A stretch of DNA of 48,143 bases, from the IMG/VR virus record IMGVR_UViG_3300028045_000027, positions 1 through 48,143 of that record. The stretch is one strand, 5' to 3'. The translations under genes and the position numbers were made by a program. The notes beneath the pieces are model-generated. The model saw nothing but the letters and a program-made list of their open reading frames with translations, had not been told where the DNA came from and ran no database searches. Position 1 is the stretch's first letter. Each line of letters starts with the position of its first letter. This document shows, piece after piece, positions 8,609 through 16,832 of this stretch. This DNA is from a virus.

Positions 8609-8620
8609 ATATTTATAAAA
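8609..8620 (+). promoter_or_regulatory. ATATTTATAAAA motif upstream of 8631
   Basis: ATATTTATAAAA starts 22 nt upstream of the ATG at 8631. Close relatives start 21-24 nt upstream of the genes at 13418, 16899 and 37402. The core TTTATAA resembles an AT-rich -10 or T4-late-type (TATAAATA) element, but it could equally be a leader favouring translation. The function is inferred from recurrence and constant spacing only. Confidence 0.35.
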
Positions 8621-8630
8621 AAAAGAAATT

Positions 8631-8816
8631 ATGGAAAACACTGATAAAAACAAAGAAAAAGAACTTGATAACAAGTTAAATAAGTTTTTAAATAAAAACA
8701 AAGATTGTGAAGATGAAGAGTGTTTAGTTAAAGATAACGATGAATTAGTTCAAAGAGAACATAAGAAAATCATCACTAACGATGGTCGTCAACTACTGAG
8801 TGAATATACAAAATAA
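8631..8816 (+). CDS. Small highly charged hypothetical protein (61 aa)
   Basis: A 61-residue hydrophilic protein dominated by Lys, Glu, Asp and Asn, with one Cys-acidic-Cys stretch (CEDEEC) and a C-terminal segment IITNDGRQLLSEYTK. No family is recognised. Its stop is one base before the ATG of the acidic protein gene (TAAAATG), so the two are probably co-translated. The gene is preceded by the ATATTTATAAAA motif and an A-rich leader. Confidence 0.65.
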   Translation: MENTDKNKEKELDNKLNKFLNKNKDCEDEECLVKDNDELVQREHKKIITNDGRQLLSEYTK

Positions 8817-8817
8817 A

Positions 8818-9612
8818 ATGAGTGATAATATTTTAAAAGAAGATTTAGAAAGATTTAAAAATCTATTAGGGTATGACCCGATTAAGGGGAATAAATTAAC
8901 AGAAAGAATCACACCTAACAGAGAAGAATATAGGAGTTCTTTAAATGAAGAAGACCCTGAAGAAAGTGGTGAAGAAGAAATAGCTCCTGAAGAAGGTGGT
9001 GAAGAAGAAAACACTGATTTTGATTTTGGTGACGAAGGTTCACCTGAAGAAGGTGGTGAAGATGAAGCAGCTACTGAAGATGAAGCAGCTACTGAAGATG
9101 AAGAAGGTGGTGAAGATGAGTTTGGTACCGCTGGTGAATTTACTGCAGCAGATGAATTAGAAGGAGCTGAAGAAAGTGATGAAGAAGTGGAAGAAATTGA
9201 TGTTACCGCTATAGTTAAAGGTTCTGATGACGCTAAAGAAATGGCACAACAAGCCGTAACAGTTGGACAACAAAACAGTTCTTATTTACAATCTTTAACA
9301 GATAAATTGTCAAACCTAGAGGCTCAACTAACAAAAATGGATACAATAGCTTCAAAAATAGGTAAACTAGAACAAGACATTAAAACACCTGAAGAAAAGT
9401 TAGAACTTCGTTCATTAGATAGTTACCCTTTTAATATGAAGTTATCTGATTATTGGGAAGAAAAAGCTTCAACAGATAAAAACTACAGAATATCAACAGG
9501 GGAAAATAATGAAGATGGTAACAAAACAGAATATGTTATAGACCCTAAAGATTTAGGTGCTGATTATAGTGAAGACCAAATTAAAAGTTCATTTAACCCA
9601 GAAAGTAATTAA
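8818..9612 (+). CDS. Very acidic low-complexity protein with coiled-coil-like region
   Basis: The ATG at 8818 (MSDNILKEDLERF) is preferred over an in-frame GTG at 8800, because it starts one base after the upstream stop. The product has 264 residues. Residues ~45-135 are a Glu/Asp/Gly low-complexity stretch that includes a tandem EDEAAT repeat. Residues ~150-195 look coiled-coil (SYLQSLTDKLSNLEAQLTKM). The C-terminal ~60 residues are mixed. Such proteins can act as scaffolds, assembly cofactors or DNA mimics, but no family match is visible and no function is claimed. A terminator follows at 9640-9676. Confidence 0.7.
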   Translation: MSDNILKEDLERFKNLLGYDPIKGNKLTERITPNREEYRSSLNEEDPEESGEEEIAPEEGGEEENTDFDFGDEGSPEEGGEDEAATEDEAATEDEEGGEDEFGTAGEFTAADELEGAEESDEEVEEIDVTAIVKGSDDAKEMAQQAVTVGQQNSSYLQSLTDKLSNLEAQLTKMDTIASKIGKLEQDIKTPEEKLELRSLDSYPFNMKLSDYWEEKASTDKNYRISTGENNEDGNKTEYVIDPKDLGADYSEDQIKSSFNPESN

Positions 9613-9639
9613 AAACATAAACTAAAAAAAAATGTGTAG

Positions 9640-9676
9640 AATGGGATTAGAATTTAATATTTTAATCCCATTTTTT
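9640..9676 (+). terminator. Rho-independent terminator after the acidic-protein gene
   Basis: A perfect 10-bp inverted repeat, AATGGGATTA (9640-9649) and TAATCCCATT (9663-9672), is followed at once by TTTT. It sits 27 nt after the stop at 9612 and separates the upstream block from the replication operon. It is one of only two convincing terminators in the window. Confidence 0.8.
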
Positions 9677-9710
9677 ATTTACAAAGAGAATAATTTATAT
9701 TACTATTAAC

Positions 9711-9734
9711 GTATAAATTATTAATTATAAATTA
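9711..9734 (+). promoter_or_regulatory. Candidate promoter element upstream of the SSB gene
   Basis: GTATAAATTAT at 9711-9721 recurs exactly at 16859-16869. Each copy lies just downstream of a terminator and 40-41 nt upstream of the next start codon. A second TATAAATTA follows at 9726-9734. The sequence is close to the T4 late promoter core TATAAATA. Its promoter role is inferred from position and recurrence. Confidence 0.5.
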
Positions 9735-9751
9735 AAAAAAAAAGTAAAATT

Positions 9752-10633
9752 ATGAGTGTACTCGATGCGATTGCTAAACAGTATGAAAAAAGTAAGTCTG
9801 GCGGAAGTTCAGGCGGTTCATACGAACAAGATTTCAGTAAATACTTTGCTGTAAGATTAGAAGAAGGTGTAGATAATGGTGAATTAACTATTAGACTTAT
9901 GCCACCTAAAGAAAGTGTTCACCCTGTTGTGAAAGAAGGTGACACACCATTTGATGAGGGACACTGGCACTCAGTAAAGGTCGGTGGTAAGTGGAGAAAA
10001 ATCTATTGTAGAAAACATAACGATGGAGAACATTGTCCACTCTGTGAAGTTTCCGAAGAACTTTTCAAATCTTGGAAAGAAACAGGAAATAAAACAGACA
10101 AAGAATTGGCTACTCAGTATTCAGCTAGAAAATTCTATTTAGCTAGATTAATTAGTAGAGACAATGAAGGTGATGGTGTTAAATTTTGGAGATTCCCACA
10201 CAACTACAAAGGTGAAGGAGCTTTAGATAAAATTATTCCTTTATTCACAAAAAGAGGTGACATCACAGACCCAAGAGAAGGTAGGGATATCACTTTAATG
10301 GTTGGTCGTGATAATAAAGGTTACGCTAAAATTAATTCTATTCTTACTGAAGACGTAGATATTTTAACAGACCCAAAGTCACCAAAAGCTAAAGAATGGA
10401 TGGGAGACATGACAACATGGAAAGAGGTTTATAAAGCTCAACCGTTAGATTACGTACAACTAATTGCAGATGGTGACACACCACAATGGGATAAAAATCT
10501 AGGAAAATTTGTTTCTAAAGGTGATGACTCTGAATCTGAGTCTTCATTTAAATCAACACCTAAAGAAGAACCTAAGAAAGAAGAACCTAAAAAAACAGAA
10601 TCATCTAACGATGATGATGAACAACCATTTTAA
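9752..10633 (+). CDS. 32: gp32-type single-stranded DNA-binding protein
   Basis: A 293-residue gp32-like SSB that coats single-stranded DNA at the fork and in recombination intermediates and recruits partners through its acidic tail. The zinc-binding knuckle is visible: Cys86, His89, Cys95 and Cys98 in YCRKHNDGEHCPLCE (His94 is also nearby). The N-terminal arm carries a Gly/Ser linker (SGGSSGGSYEQ). The C-terminus is a Lys/Glu-rich linker with two EEPKK units, ending DDDDEQPF, a typical SSB partner-binding tip. It is the first gene after a terminator and candidate promoter, and the UvsX gene follows after 10 nt. Confidence 0.93.
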   Translation: MSVLDAIAKQYEKSKSGGSSGGSYEQDFSKYFAVRLEEGVDNGELTIRLMPPKESVHPVVKEGDTPFDEGHWHSVKVGGKWRKIYCRKHNDGEHCPLCEVSEELFKSWKETGNKTDKELATQYSARKFYLARLISRDNEGDGVKFWRFPHNYKGEGALDKIIPLFTKRGDITDPREGRDITLMVGRDNKGYAKINSILTEDVDILTDPKSPKAKEWMGDMTTWKEVYKAQPLDYVQLIADGDTPQWDKNLGKFVSKGDDSESESSFKSTPKEEPKKEEPKKTESSNDDDEQPF

Positions 10634-10643
10634 AAATTAAACC

Positions 10644-11672
10644 ATGGCTAAAAAAACAGCAATTAAAAAGAAAACTTTTGATATTGATGCTCTATCTGAT
10701 AAATTCAGTAGTAAGACTAAATATAAAAAAGACCAATTCATTGACTTAGGTGAGGTATTCCAGAAAGCAACTGGAGTACCTGGCCCAGCCATAGGTCACT
10801 TGAATGTTTTTTTGGGGCATTCAGATACAGGTAAAACCACAGCTTTAATCAAAGCCGCTACGTGGTGTCAAAAAAATGACATATTACCTGTGTTTATTAT
10901 AACAGAAAAGAAATGGAGTTTCTCTCACGCTAAACTTATGGGTTTTGATTGTGATGAAGTATCCCCAGGTGATTGGAAAGGTTTCTTTTTATTTAAAGAT
11001 GATTTCGATTATATAGAGCAAATAACTGACTACGTTAATGAGGTATTAGATGCACAAGAAAAAGAAATTCAAAAGGACATCTGTTTCTTATGGGATTCTG
11101 TTGGTTCTATTCCTTGTAAGATGACATACGATGGAAAAGGTGGTAAGATGCATAACGCATCGGTATTAGCTGATAAAATCGGTATGGGTCTAAACGGTAG
11201 GATTACTGGTTCTAGAAAAGAAACATCACCATACACTAATACAATTGTGTTTGTTAATCAACCATGGGTTGAGTTACCTGACAATCCTTTTGGACAACCT
11301 AAAATTAAAATGAAAGGTGGGGAAGCTATTTTCTTGAATAGTACACTTATATTCTTGTTTGGTAACCAAAAGAACTCAGGAACTAATAAACTAAACGCAG
11401 TTAAAGGTGGTAGAAAAATCAATTACGCTACAAGGTCAAAGATTTCAATCTTAAAGAACCACGTCAACGGTATTGGATACCAAGATGGTAAAGTAATTGT
11501 CACACCACATGATTTCATTGCAGACGATAAATCAGCAGAAGCAGAATACAAAGAACAGTACGCTGACTATTGGATGGATATGTTTATTAAAAGTGGTTTG
11601 GAAGAGTTGGATGAGAGTGATTCATCATTTGAAACCGAAGTAGTAAAAGACAATATTCAAGGATTAGCTTAA
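10644..11672 (+). CDS. uvsX: UvsX/RecA-type strand-exchange recombinase
   Basis: A 342-residue RecA-fold ATPase. Walker A is GHSDTGKT (residues 58-65) and Walker B lies in ICFLWDS (146-152). A conserved-looking loop with Asn-Gln (VFVNQPW) follows near residue 205. It would load on SSB-coated DNA and drive strand invasion for recombination-dependent replication. Context supports UvsX rather than host RecA: it lies between the gp32-type SSB and a FEN nuclease and close to the helicase. The C-terminus is acidic (LDESDSSFETEV), as in many phage recombinases. Confidence 0.93.
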   Translation: MAKKTAIKKKTFDIDALSDKFSSKTKYKKDQFIDLGEVFQKATGVPGPAIGHLNVFLGHSDTGKTTALIKAATWCQKNDILPVFIITEKKWSFSHAKLMGFDCDEVSPGDWKGFFLFKDDFDYIEQITDYVNEVLDAQEKEIQKDICFLWDSVGSIPCKMTYDGKGGKMHNASVLADKIGMGLNGRITGSRKETSPYTNTIVFVNQPWVELPDNPFGQPKIKMKGGEAIFLNSTLIFLFGNQKNSGTNKLNAVKGGRKINYATRSKISILKNHVNGIGYQDGKVIVTPHDFIADDKSAEAEYKEQYADYWMDMFIKSGLEELDESDSSFETEVVKDNIQGLA

Positions 11673-11682
11673 TACACACACA

Positions 11683-11943
11683 ATGAAAATAAATTACAAT
11701 AGATTAGTAGAACTTAATAAAGAATCTATTTATAGTCATGAAGATGGTGGTTATAGAGAAATGACTTCTTATTTTATCATACATATGGGTATAGAAAAGA
11801 TGGTGAACGGGGAAGAACTAACAAAAGAACATAAAAAAATGCTTTTAGATGTTGGTGTGTTAGAACTAACTGAAGAAGATATTGCTAGAGAAACAATGGT
11901 TAAACAATTTAATTTTAGCCAAAATGGGCCTACGAACTCCTAG
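11683..11943 (+). CDS. Hypothetical protein in the recombination operon (86 aa)
   Basis: Not recognised. The protein is small, acidic and mostly helical (MEKMVNG-like segment near residue 37, then LTEEDIARETMVKQF), with no zinc, P-loop or membrane motif. It follows uvsX by 10 nt, and its last 20 bases overlap the start of the FEN nuclease gene in another frame. The tight placement between recombinase and nuclease suggests a replication or recombination accessory role. That is context only. Confidence 0.75.
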   Translation: MKINYNRLVELNKESIYSHEDGGYREMTSYFIIHMGIEKMVNGEELTKEHKKMLLDVGVLELTEEDIARETMVKQFNFSQNGPTNS

Positions 11944-12955
11944 AACAAAAAATAAACGTACAAAAACCCTTATTGTTGACGGTAACTATCTTATGAAACG
12001 TTCCTATAACGGAGCTAAGAATGTTTACCACAAAGACAATCACATAGGTGGGATATTTGCTTTTTATAGTACCTTACGTAAACTAACCATAGAACAAAAG
12101 ATTGATAAGATAGTTGTTACTTGGGATGGTGAACGTGGGGGTACTTTACGTTTAGACCATTACCCACAATACAAAAAAAACAGACCAAGATTTTTTGACA
12201 AAGACTACGAGTTACAAAAACTTAGGGTAAAACAATACGCTGAAGAATTATTTATTAGACAATACGAACATCCCGACATTGAATCGGATGATTTAATAGC
12301 TTATTATTGTCTTAATAAAAAGAAATTAGAGGATGTAATGATTTTCACTAGTGATAGAGACTTTTGTCAACTAATAAACGAAGAAGTAACTATTTTTTTA
12401 GGTGATAAAAAAATGGAAGTCGGGATAGGAAACTATCAATGGTTCTTTGAACATCATTATAAGAATTCTGGTTTAATAAAAATTATTGAAGGTTGTAGTA
12501 GTGATAATATTAAAGGTATTGATGGTGTAACTGAAAGTACTTTATTAAAACATTTCCCACAACTAAAAGAAAGAGAAGTAACCTTAGAGGAGATATTTGA
12601 TAAAAGTAAGGTTATACAAGAAGAAAGAGGTAATAAACCATTAAAAGTAATTGATAATATTTTAAATGGTAAAACTAGAGGGGAATATAAAGGGCCTTTT
12701 TACGAAGTAAGTAATAAAATAATAAACTTAAAGACACCTTTATTGTGTGGAGAGGCTAGACAATCAGTTAAAAACTTAGTAAGTTTACCCCTAAATCCAG
12801 AAGGAAGAAACCAAAAAAACGTGTTAAAAATGATGATTGAAGATGGTGTCATTTATTCTTTACCTGGTGGTGAAAATGGTTACTTAAATTTTATGGAACC
12901 ATTTGTAAAATTAATTAAAAAAGAAAAATTAAACTTTAAAAAAAGAAAAATATGA
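11924..12955 (+). CDS. rnh: FEN-family 5'-3' nuclease (T4 RNase H-like)
   Basis: A 343-residue flap-endonuclease/5'-3' exonuclease family protein, the type T4 uses to remove RNA primers. Metal-binding acids appear in the usual order: Asp19 (LIVDGNYLMK), Asp68 (VVTWDGE), Glu120, Asp122 and Asp123 (PDIESDD), and Asp144 and Asp146 (FTSDRD). A basic stretch PQYKKNR (residues 81-87) matches the arch that contacts the 5' end, and a helix-hairpin-helix-like segment sits near IKGIDGVTESTL. ATG 11924 is chosen over an upstream TTG at 11882; it overlaps the preceding gene by 20 nt. The stop overlaps the next ATG by 4 nt. Confidence 0.88.
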   Translation: MGLRTPRTKNKRTKTLIVDGNYLMKRSYNGAKNVYHKDNHIGGIFAFYSTLRKLTIEQKIDKIVVTWDGERGGTLRLDHYPQYKKNRPRFFDKDYELQKLRVKQYAEELFIRQYEHPDIESDDLIAYYCLNKKKLEDVMIFTSDRDFCQLINEEVTIFLGDKKMEVGIGNYQWFFEHHYKNSGLIKIIEGCSSDNIKGIDGVTESTLLKHFPQLKEREVTLEEIFDKSKVIQEERGNKPLKVIDNILNGKTRGEYKGPFYEVSNKIINLKTPLLCGEARQSVKNLVSLPLNPEGRNQKNVLKMMIEDGVIYSLPGGENGYLNFMEPFVKLIKKEKLNFKKRKI

Positions 12956-13389
12956 AAAAATTTGAATTTGTGTTATACATTAATAGTAATATTATTTGTC
13001 AAAGGTACTTTACGGTTAGGGATTTTAATTCAAAATCTTTAAAATCTATTGAAGCTAAAGAATGTTTAGATGAGTGTGTTAACTTAATAAAAAAAGACTT
13101 AAAGAAAAAAACTTACGAGTATCTTTACAAAAGTTATAACCCATATAAAAAACAACTACAAGAAGATATTATTTTAGAAAATATTTTTGAAAATGAAGAC
13201 GTTTTTGATTTTGAAATTAAGACAGATGAAAAAGTCATTGTTAAAAAAAGATTTACTGGTAATGTTTATCCACAAAGAGTAAGATATTCTGTGGACGTTA
13301 GAAAGATAATCCCTACCCTAATTAAGGAAATCCAAGAGACATTTTCTTTAGAAAATTTTAGTGTGGAACACGGCGGAATATCGTTGTAA
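12952..13389 (+). CDS. Hypothetical protein (145 aa) between nuclease and helicase
   Basis: Not recognised. It is a basic, Lys-rich protein starting with two predicted strands (KKFEFVLYINSNIICQRYF) and a helical middle with many Lys/Glu. The ATGA overlap with the FEN nuclease gene implies translational coupling. In T4, helicase-loader and single-strand-annealing functions sit in comparable neighbourhoods. I see no motif to choose among such roles, so only a replication-associated context is claimed. Confidence 0.75.
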   Translation: MKKFEFVLYINSNIICQRYFTVRDFNSKSLKSIEAKECLDECVNLIKKDLKKKTYEYLYKSYNPYKKQLQEDIILENIFENEDVFDFEIKTDEKVIVKKRFTGNVYPQRVRYSVDVRKIIPTLIKEIQETFSLENFSVEHGGISL

Positions 13390-13393
13390 ATAG

Positions 13394-13405
13394 TTATTTA
13401 TAATT
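13394..13405 (+). promoter_or_regulatory. TTATTTATAATT motif upstream of the helicase gene
   Basis: A member of the ATATTTATAAAA-like set, starting 24 nt upstream of the ATG at 13418 in a 28-nt intergenic gap. Evidence is similarity and spacing only. Confidence 0.28.
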
Positions 13406-13417
13406 AAATGTAAGAGA

Positions 13418-14818
13418 ATGAGTAAAGAGTTAACGTTAGGGTATTTAGGGTACAAGTTTCAAACAGAATTAATAAACCAAATTTTACATCCAGCTAATAG
13501 GAAATTTTCAGATAGGATAATTGATATTGTTCATGCAAAGTATTTTGATAATGAATATTTTAGATTAATAATCGCAACAATAAATGATTATTATGAAAGG
13601 TTTGAAAAAGTACCAGCTTGGGACACATTAGAAACTATTTTAAAAGTTGAAATTAAAGATAAAATAACACAAGATTATATTTTTGAAATCACAAAAGAAA
13701 TAAGAGCTCTTGATGTTGAAGATTGGGAGTATGTTCAAAAAGAATCTTTAAATTTTTGTAGACAACAGGAATTAAAAAAGGCTAATGATAAAATATCTAA
13801 AATCATTGATAATGGTGAGTTTGGTAGGTATGAAGAATGTGCTGAAATAATGAAAGAGGCTCTATCCGTTGGAGCTGAAAAAGATGACGGAACTTCTATT
13901 ACTGAGGGATGGGACACAGTTTTAGAAGAAGATTTTAGACACCCAGTTCCTACGGGGATAAGTGGTATTGATGAATTAACCGATGGTGGTCTATCAAGAG
14001 GTGAGTTAGGGGTTGTATTAGCTCCTTATGGTGTTGGTAAAACAACTATACTTACGAAAATGGCAAACACGGCCTATAACGTGGGAGCAAATGTTTTACA
14101 AATTGTTTTTGAAGACATACCTGATGTAATAAAAAGAAAACACGCGGCTTGTTGGAGTGGGGTTGAACTTAACCAACTAGCTGAAGATAAAGAAACTGTA
14201 ATAGGTGTTATTAAAGAAAAAACTGAAGGTAGAGAAAATGATTTGATAATTAGAAAGTTTCCTTCTGAAGGGATTACGGTTAATCACATTAAAACTTATG
14301 TGAGACATCTAATCTCAACAGGATTTAAACCTGACATGATTGTTTTAGATTATATTGATTGTGTTGAATCTACAAGAAGATATAATGATGAGTGGTCAGG
14401 TGAAGGTAATGTCATGAGGGGTTTTGAATCTATGTTATCTGAATATAATATTGTGGGTTGGACCGCAGTACAGGGTAACAGAAGTTCAGTATCTTCAGAC
14501 GTTGTCACAGGTGACCAAATGGGCGGGTCAATCAAAAAAGCTCAAATCGGACATTTTATAATGTCTATAGCTAGAAGTCTATCACAAAAAGAAGGTAATA
14601 GAGCGACAATAGCAGTTTTAAAGTCTAGATTCGGAAAAGATGGGGTTATTTTTGAAGATTGTACATTTGATAACGGTAAAGTTTATATCGACACAGAAAC
14701 TTCAGATACTTTTTTAGGTTATGAAAGAAAAGTTGAAGTTAGAAAAGAAGAAAACACAAAAGAACGGTTAAAAATGGCAAGAATAAGAAAACAACAAAGG
14801 GATTCTGAAACAAATTAA
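13418..14818 (+). CDS. 41: Replicative DNA helicase (gp41/DnaB-like)
   Basis: A 466-residue DnaB/gp41-type ring helicase that unwinds DNA at the fork and pairs with the primase encoded at 43090. The N-terminal ~165 residues are a helical primase-interaction-like domain. The RecA-like motor starts near 175 with GISGIDELTDGGLSRGELG, then Walker A APYGVGKT (202-209). A Walker-B-like strand is seen in MIVLDYID and a Gln-containing motif in WTAVQGNRSS. Near residue 375, QMGGSIKKAQIGHFIMSIAR matches the late helicase motif with its sensor residues. The tail is Lys/Arg-rich. Confidence 0.92.
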   Translation: MSKELTLGYLGYKFQTELINQILHPANRKFSDRIIDIVHAKYFDNEYFRLIIATINDYYERFEKVPAWDTLETILKVEIKDKITQDYIFEITKEIRALDVEDWEYVQKESLNFCRQQELKKANDKISKIIDNGEFGRYEECAEIMKEALSVGAEKDDGTSITEGWDTVLEEDFRHPVPTGISGIDELTDGGLSRGELGVVLAPYGVGKTTILTKMANTAYNVGANVLQIVFEDIPDVIKRKHAACWSGVELNQLAEDKETVIGVIKEKTEGRENDLIIRKFPSEGITVNHIKTYVRHLISTGFKPDMIVLDYIDCVESTRRYNDEWSGEGNVMRGFESMLSEYNIVGWTAVQGNRSSVSSDVVTGDQMGGSIKKAQIGHFIMSIARSLSQKEGNRATIAVLKSRFGKDGVIFEDCTFDNGKVYIDTETSDTFLGYERKVEVRKEENTKERLKMARIRKQQRDSETN

Positions 14819-14850
14819 ACCAATAATTATTAACTAAAAATTAAAAAAAA

Positions 14851-16755
14851 ATGGAGTTATCTAACAAAATTTTATCGGACATTACTGTCTACATGAAATA
14901 CGCGAAATACCTTCCTGAAGAGGAAAGAAGAGAAACTTGGGAACAACTAGTTACAAGAAATAAAGAAATGCATCAAAAAAAATACCCTAAGTTAAAAGAG
15001 GACATAGAAGAAGTTTACAAGATGGTGTACAATAAAAAAATATTACCATCGATGAGGTCATTACAGTTTGGGGGTAAATCAATAGAAACATCACCAAACA
15101 GAGTTTATAATTGTGCTTATTTACCGATTGACCACATAGACGCATTTTCAGAAACAATGTTTCTTTTATTAGGTGGTACTGGTGTTGGTTATTCAGTACA
15201 AAAACACCACGTAGAAAAATTACCTGAAATACAAAAGCCAAACCCAAATAGAGGGAGAAGATACTTAATTGGTGACTCAATTGAAGGTTGGGCAGACGCT
15301 ATTAAAGTATTGATGAAATCTTACTTTGGGGTTAACTCATCAACACCTACATTTGATTTTTCAGATATTAGAGCTAAAGGAGCATTATTAGTAACTTCAG
15401 GAGGTAAAGCACCAGGACCACAACCATTAAAAGATTGTATTCATAATATTACAAAAGTATTAGACGCAAAAGAAAATAGTGAAAGATTAACAACACTTGA
15501 AGTACATGATATAGTTTGTTATATCGCTGACGCTGTATTAGCTGGTGGTATAAGAAGAGCGGCTTTAATTTCTCTTTTTTCGGCTGACGACAATGAAATG
15601 ATTTCTTGTAAATCAGGAGCTTGGTGGGAACTTAATCCACAAAGAGGTAGAGCTAATAATTCAGCAGTACTTTTAAGAAATAAAATTACAAAAGAATTTT
15701 TCTTAGATTTATGGAAAAGAGTTGAATTATCTGGAGCTGGAGAACCTGGAATTTATTTTTCTTATGACAAAGATTGGGGAACCAACCCATGTTGTGAAAT
15801 CGCACTTAGACCATTTCAATTTTGTAATTTATGTGAAGTAAATGCCTCTGACATAGAGTCCCAAGAAGACTTTAATGAAAGAGTTAAATCGGCCGCTTTT
15901 ATTGGTACTTTACAAGCTTCATACACAGATTTCCATTACCTAAGAGATATTTGGAAAAGAACAACTGAAAAAGATGCTTTAATAGGTGTGTCAATGACAG
16001 GTATTGGTTCGGGTACTGTTTTAGGTTATGATATGAAAGAGGCGGCTCAAATGGTCAAAGAAGAAAATAAAAGAGTTGCTGAATTATTAGGAATAAATAA
16101 ATCAGCTAGATGTACCACAGTAAAACCAGCTGGAACAACATCCCTTACTTTAGGTACATCATCAGGAATACACGCTTGGCATAGTGATTATTATATTAGG
16201 AGAATTAGAGTTGGTAAAAATGAATCTATGTATACTTACCTATCTAATAATCACCCCGAGTTAATTGAAGATGAGGTGTTTAGACCACACGATACAGCTG
16301 TAATATCAGTACCACAAAAAGCACCCCAGGGTTCTATCCTTAGACATGAATCACCTTTTGATTTATTGGAAAGAATTAAAAAAGTGGCTCAAGAATGGAT
16401 TAAACCTGGACATAGAACAGGACAAAACACACATAATGTCTCAGCTACAATATCTCTTAAGGAAGAAGATTGGGAGTTAGCTGGAGAATGGATGTGGGAA
16501 AACAGAGAACACTATAATGGGTTATCAGTGTTACCTTATAACGGAGGAACGTACCAACAGGCACCTTTTGAAGATTGTGATAAAGAAACTTACCATAAAA
16601 TGATGGAATCGTTAAGTGGTGTTGATTTAACTAAAATCATTGAGACGGAAGATAACACCGAATTAAGTGGTGAAATTGCTTGTGGTGGTCCGAATGGTTG
16701 TGAGATTGATATTGTTATAACTGATTTAAAAACTGAGGCTGACGGTGATTATTAA
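14851..16755 (+). CDS. nrdJ: Class II (adenosylcobalamin-dependent) ribonucleotide reductase
   Basis: A 634-residue monomeric class II reductase, converting ribonucleotides to deoxyribonucleotides with a cobalamin-derived thiyl radical. The active-site signature is TNPCCEIAL followed by QFCNLC. Asn312, Cys314 and Glu316 match the N-x-C-x-E site, and Cys325 lies 11 residues after Cys314, the same spacing as Cys408-Cys419 in Lactobacillus leichmannii RTPR. Cys88 (VYNCAYLP) is the likely partner cysteine, and a C-terminal Cys611/Cys617 pair would re-reduce the site. It is shorter than the ~739-residue L. leichmannii enzyme. As class II it needs B12 from host or medium but no small subunit. A strong terminator follows at 16801. 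Confidence 0.92.
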   Translation: MELSNKILSDITVYMKYAKYLPEEERRETWEQLVTRNKEMHQKKYPKLKEDIEEVYKMVYNKKILPSMRSLQFGGKSIETSPNRVYNCAYLPIDHIDAFSETMFLLLGGTGVGYSVQKHHVEKLPEIQKPNPNRGRRYLIGDSIEGWADAIKVLMKSYFGVNSSTPTFDFSDIRAKGALLVTSGGKAPGPQPLKDCIHNITKVLDAKENSERLTTLEVHDIVCYIADAVLAGGIRRAALISLFSADDNEMISCKSGAWWELNPQRGRANNSAVLLRNKITKEFFLDLWKRVELSGAGEPGIYFSYDKDWGTNPCCEIALRPFQFCNLCEVNASDIESQEDFNERVKSAAFIGTLQASYTDFHYLRDIWKRTTEKDALIGVSMTGIGSGTVLGYDMKEAAQMVKEENKRVAELLGINKSARCTTVKPAGTTSLTLGTSSGIHAWHSDYYIRRIRVGKNESMYTYLSNNHPELIEDEVFRPHDTAVISVPQKAPQGSILRHESPFDLLERIKKVAQEWIKPGHRTGQNTHNVSATISLKEEDWELAGEWMWENREHYNGLSVLPYNGGTYQQAPFEDCDKETYHKMMESLSGVDLTKIIETEDNTELSGEIACGGPNGCEIDIVITDLKTEADGDY

Positions 16756-16800
16756 ATCTTTTACACATGTACAACATTCGTAAACAAAACGGTTAAAACT

Positions 16801-16828
16801 AACCCTATCAGAAATGGTAGGGTTTTTT
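16801..16828 (+). terminator. Strong rho-independent terminator after the RNR gene
   Basis: Stem AACCCTATCA (16801-16810) pairs with TGGTAGGGTT (16815-16824) with a single G-U pair, closed by a GAAA tetraloop and followed by TTTT. It lies 45 nt past the RNR stop and closes the replication operon. Confidence 0.92.
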
Positions 16829-16832
16829 GTTG

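Noticed and set aside
8800-8817. GTG start for the acidic protein
   Set aside because: ATG 8818 sits one base after the upstream stop in the TAAAATG arrangement used elsewhere here. The GTG start would overlap the previous gene for no gain.
9632-9709. 25-codon frame after the acidic-protein gene
   Set aside because: It runs through the terminator stem and has no conserved feature.
11882-11923. TTG start for the FEN nuclease
   Set aside because: The added residues are not part of the fold; ATG 11924 places the first catalytic Asp at the usual distance from the start.
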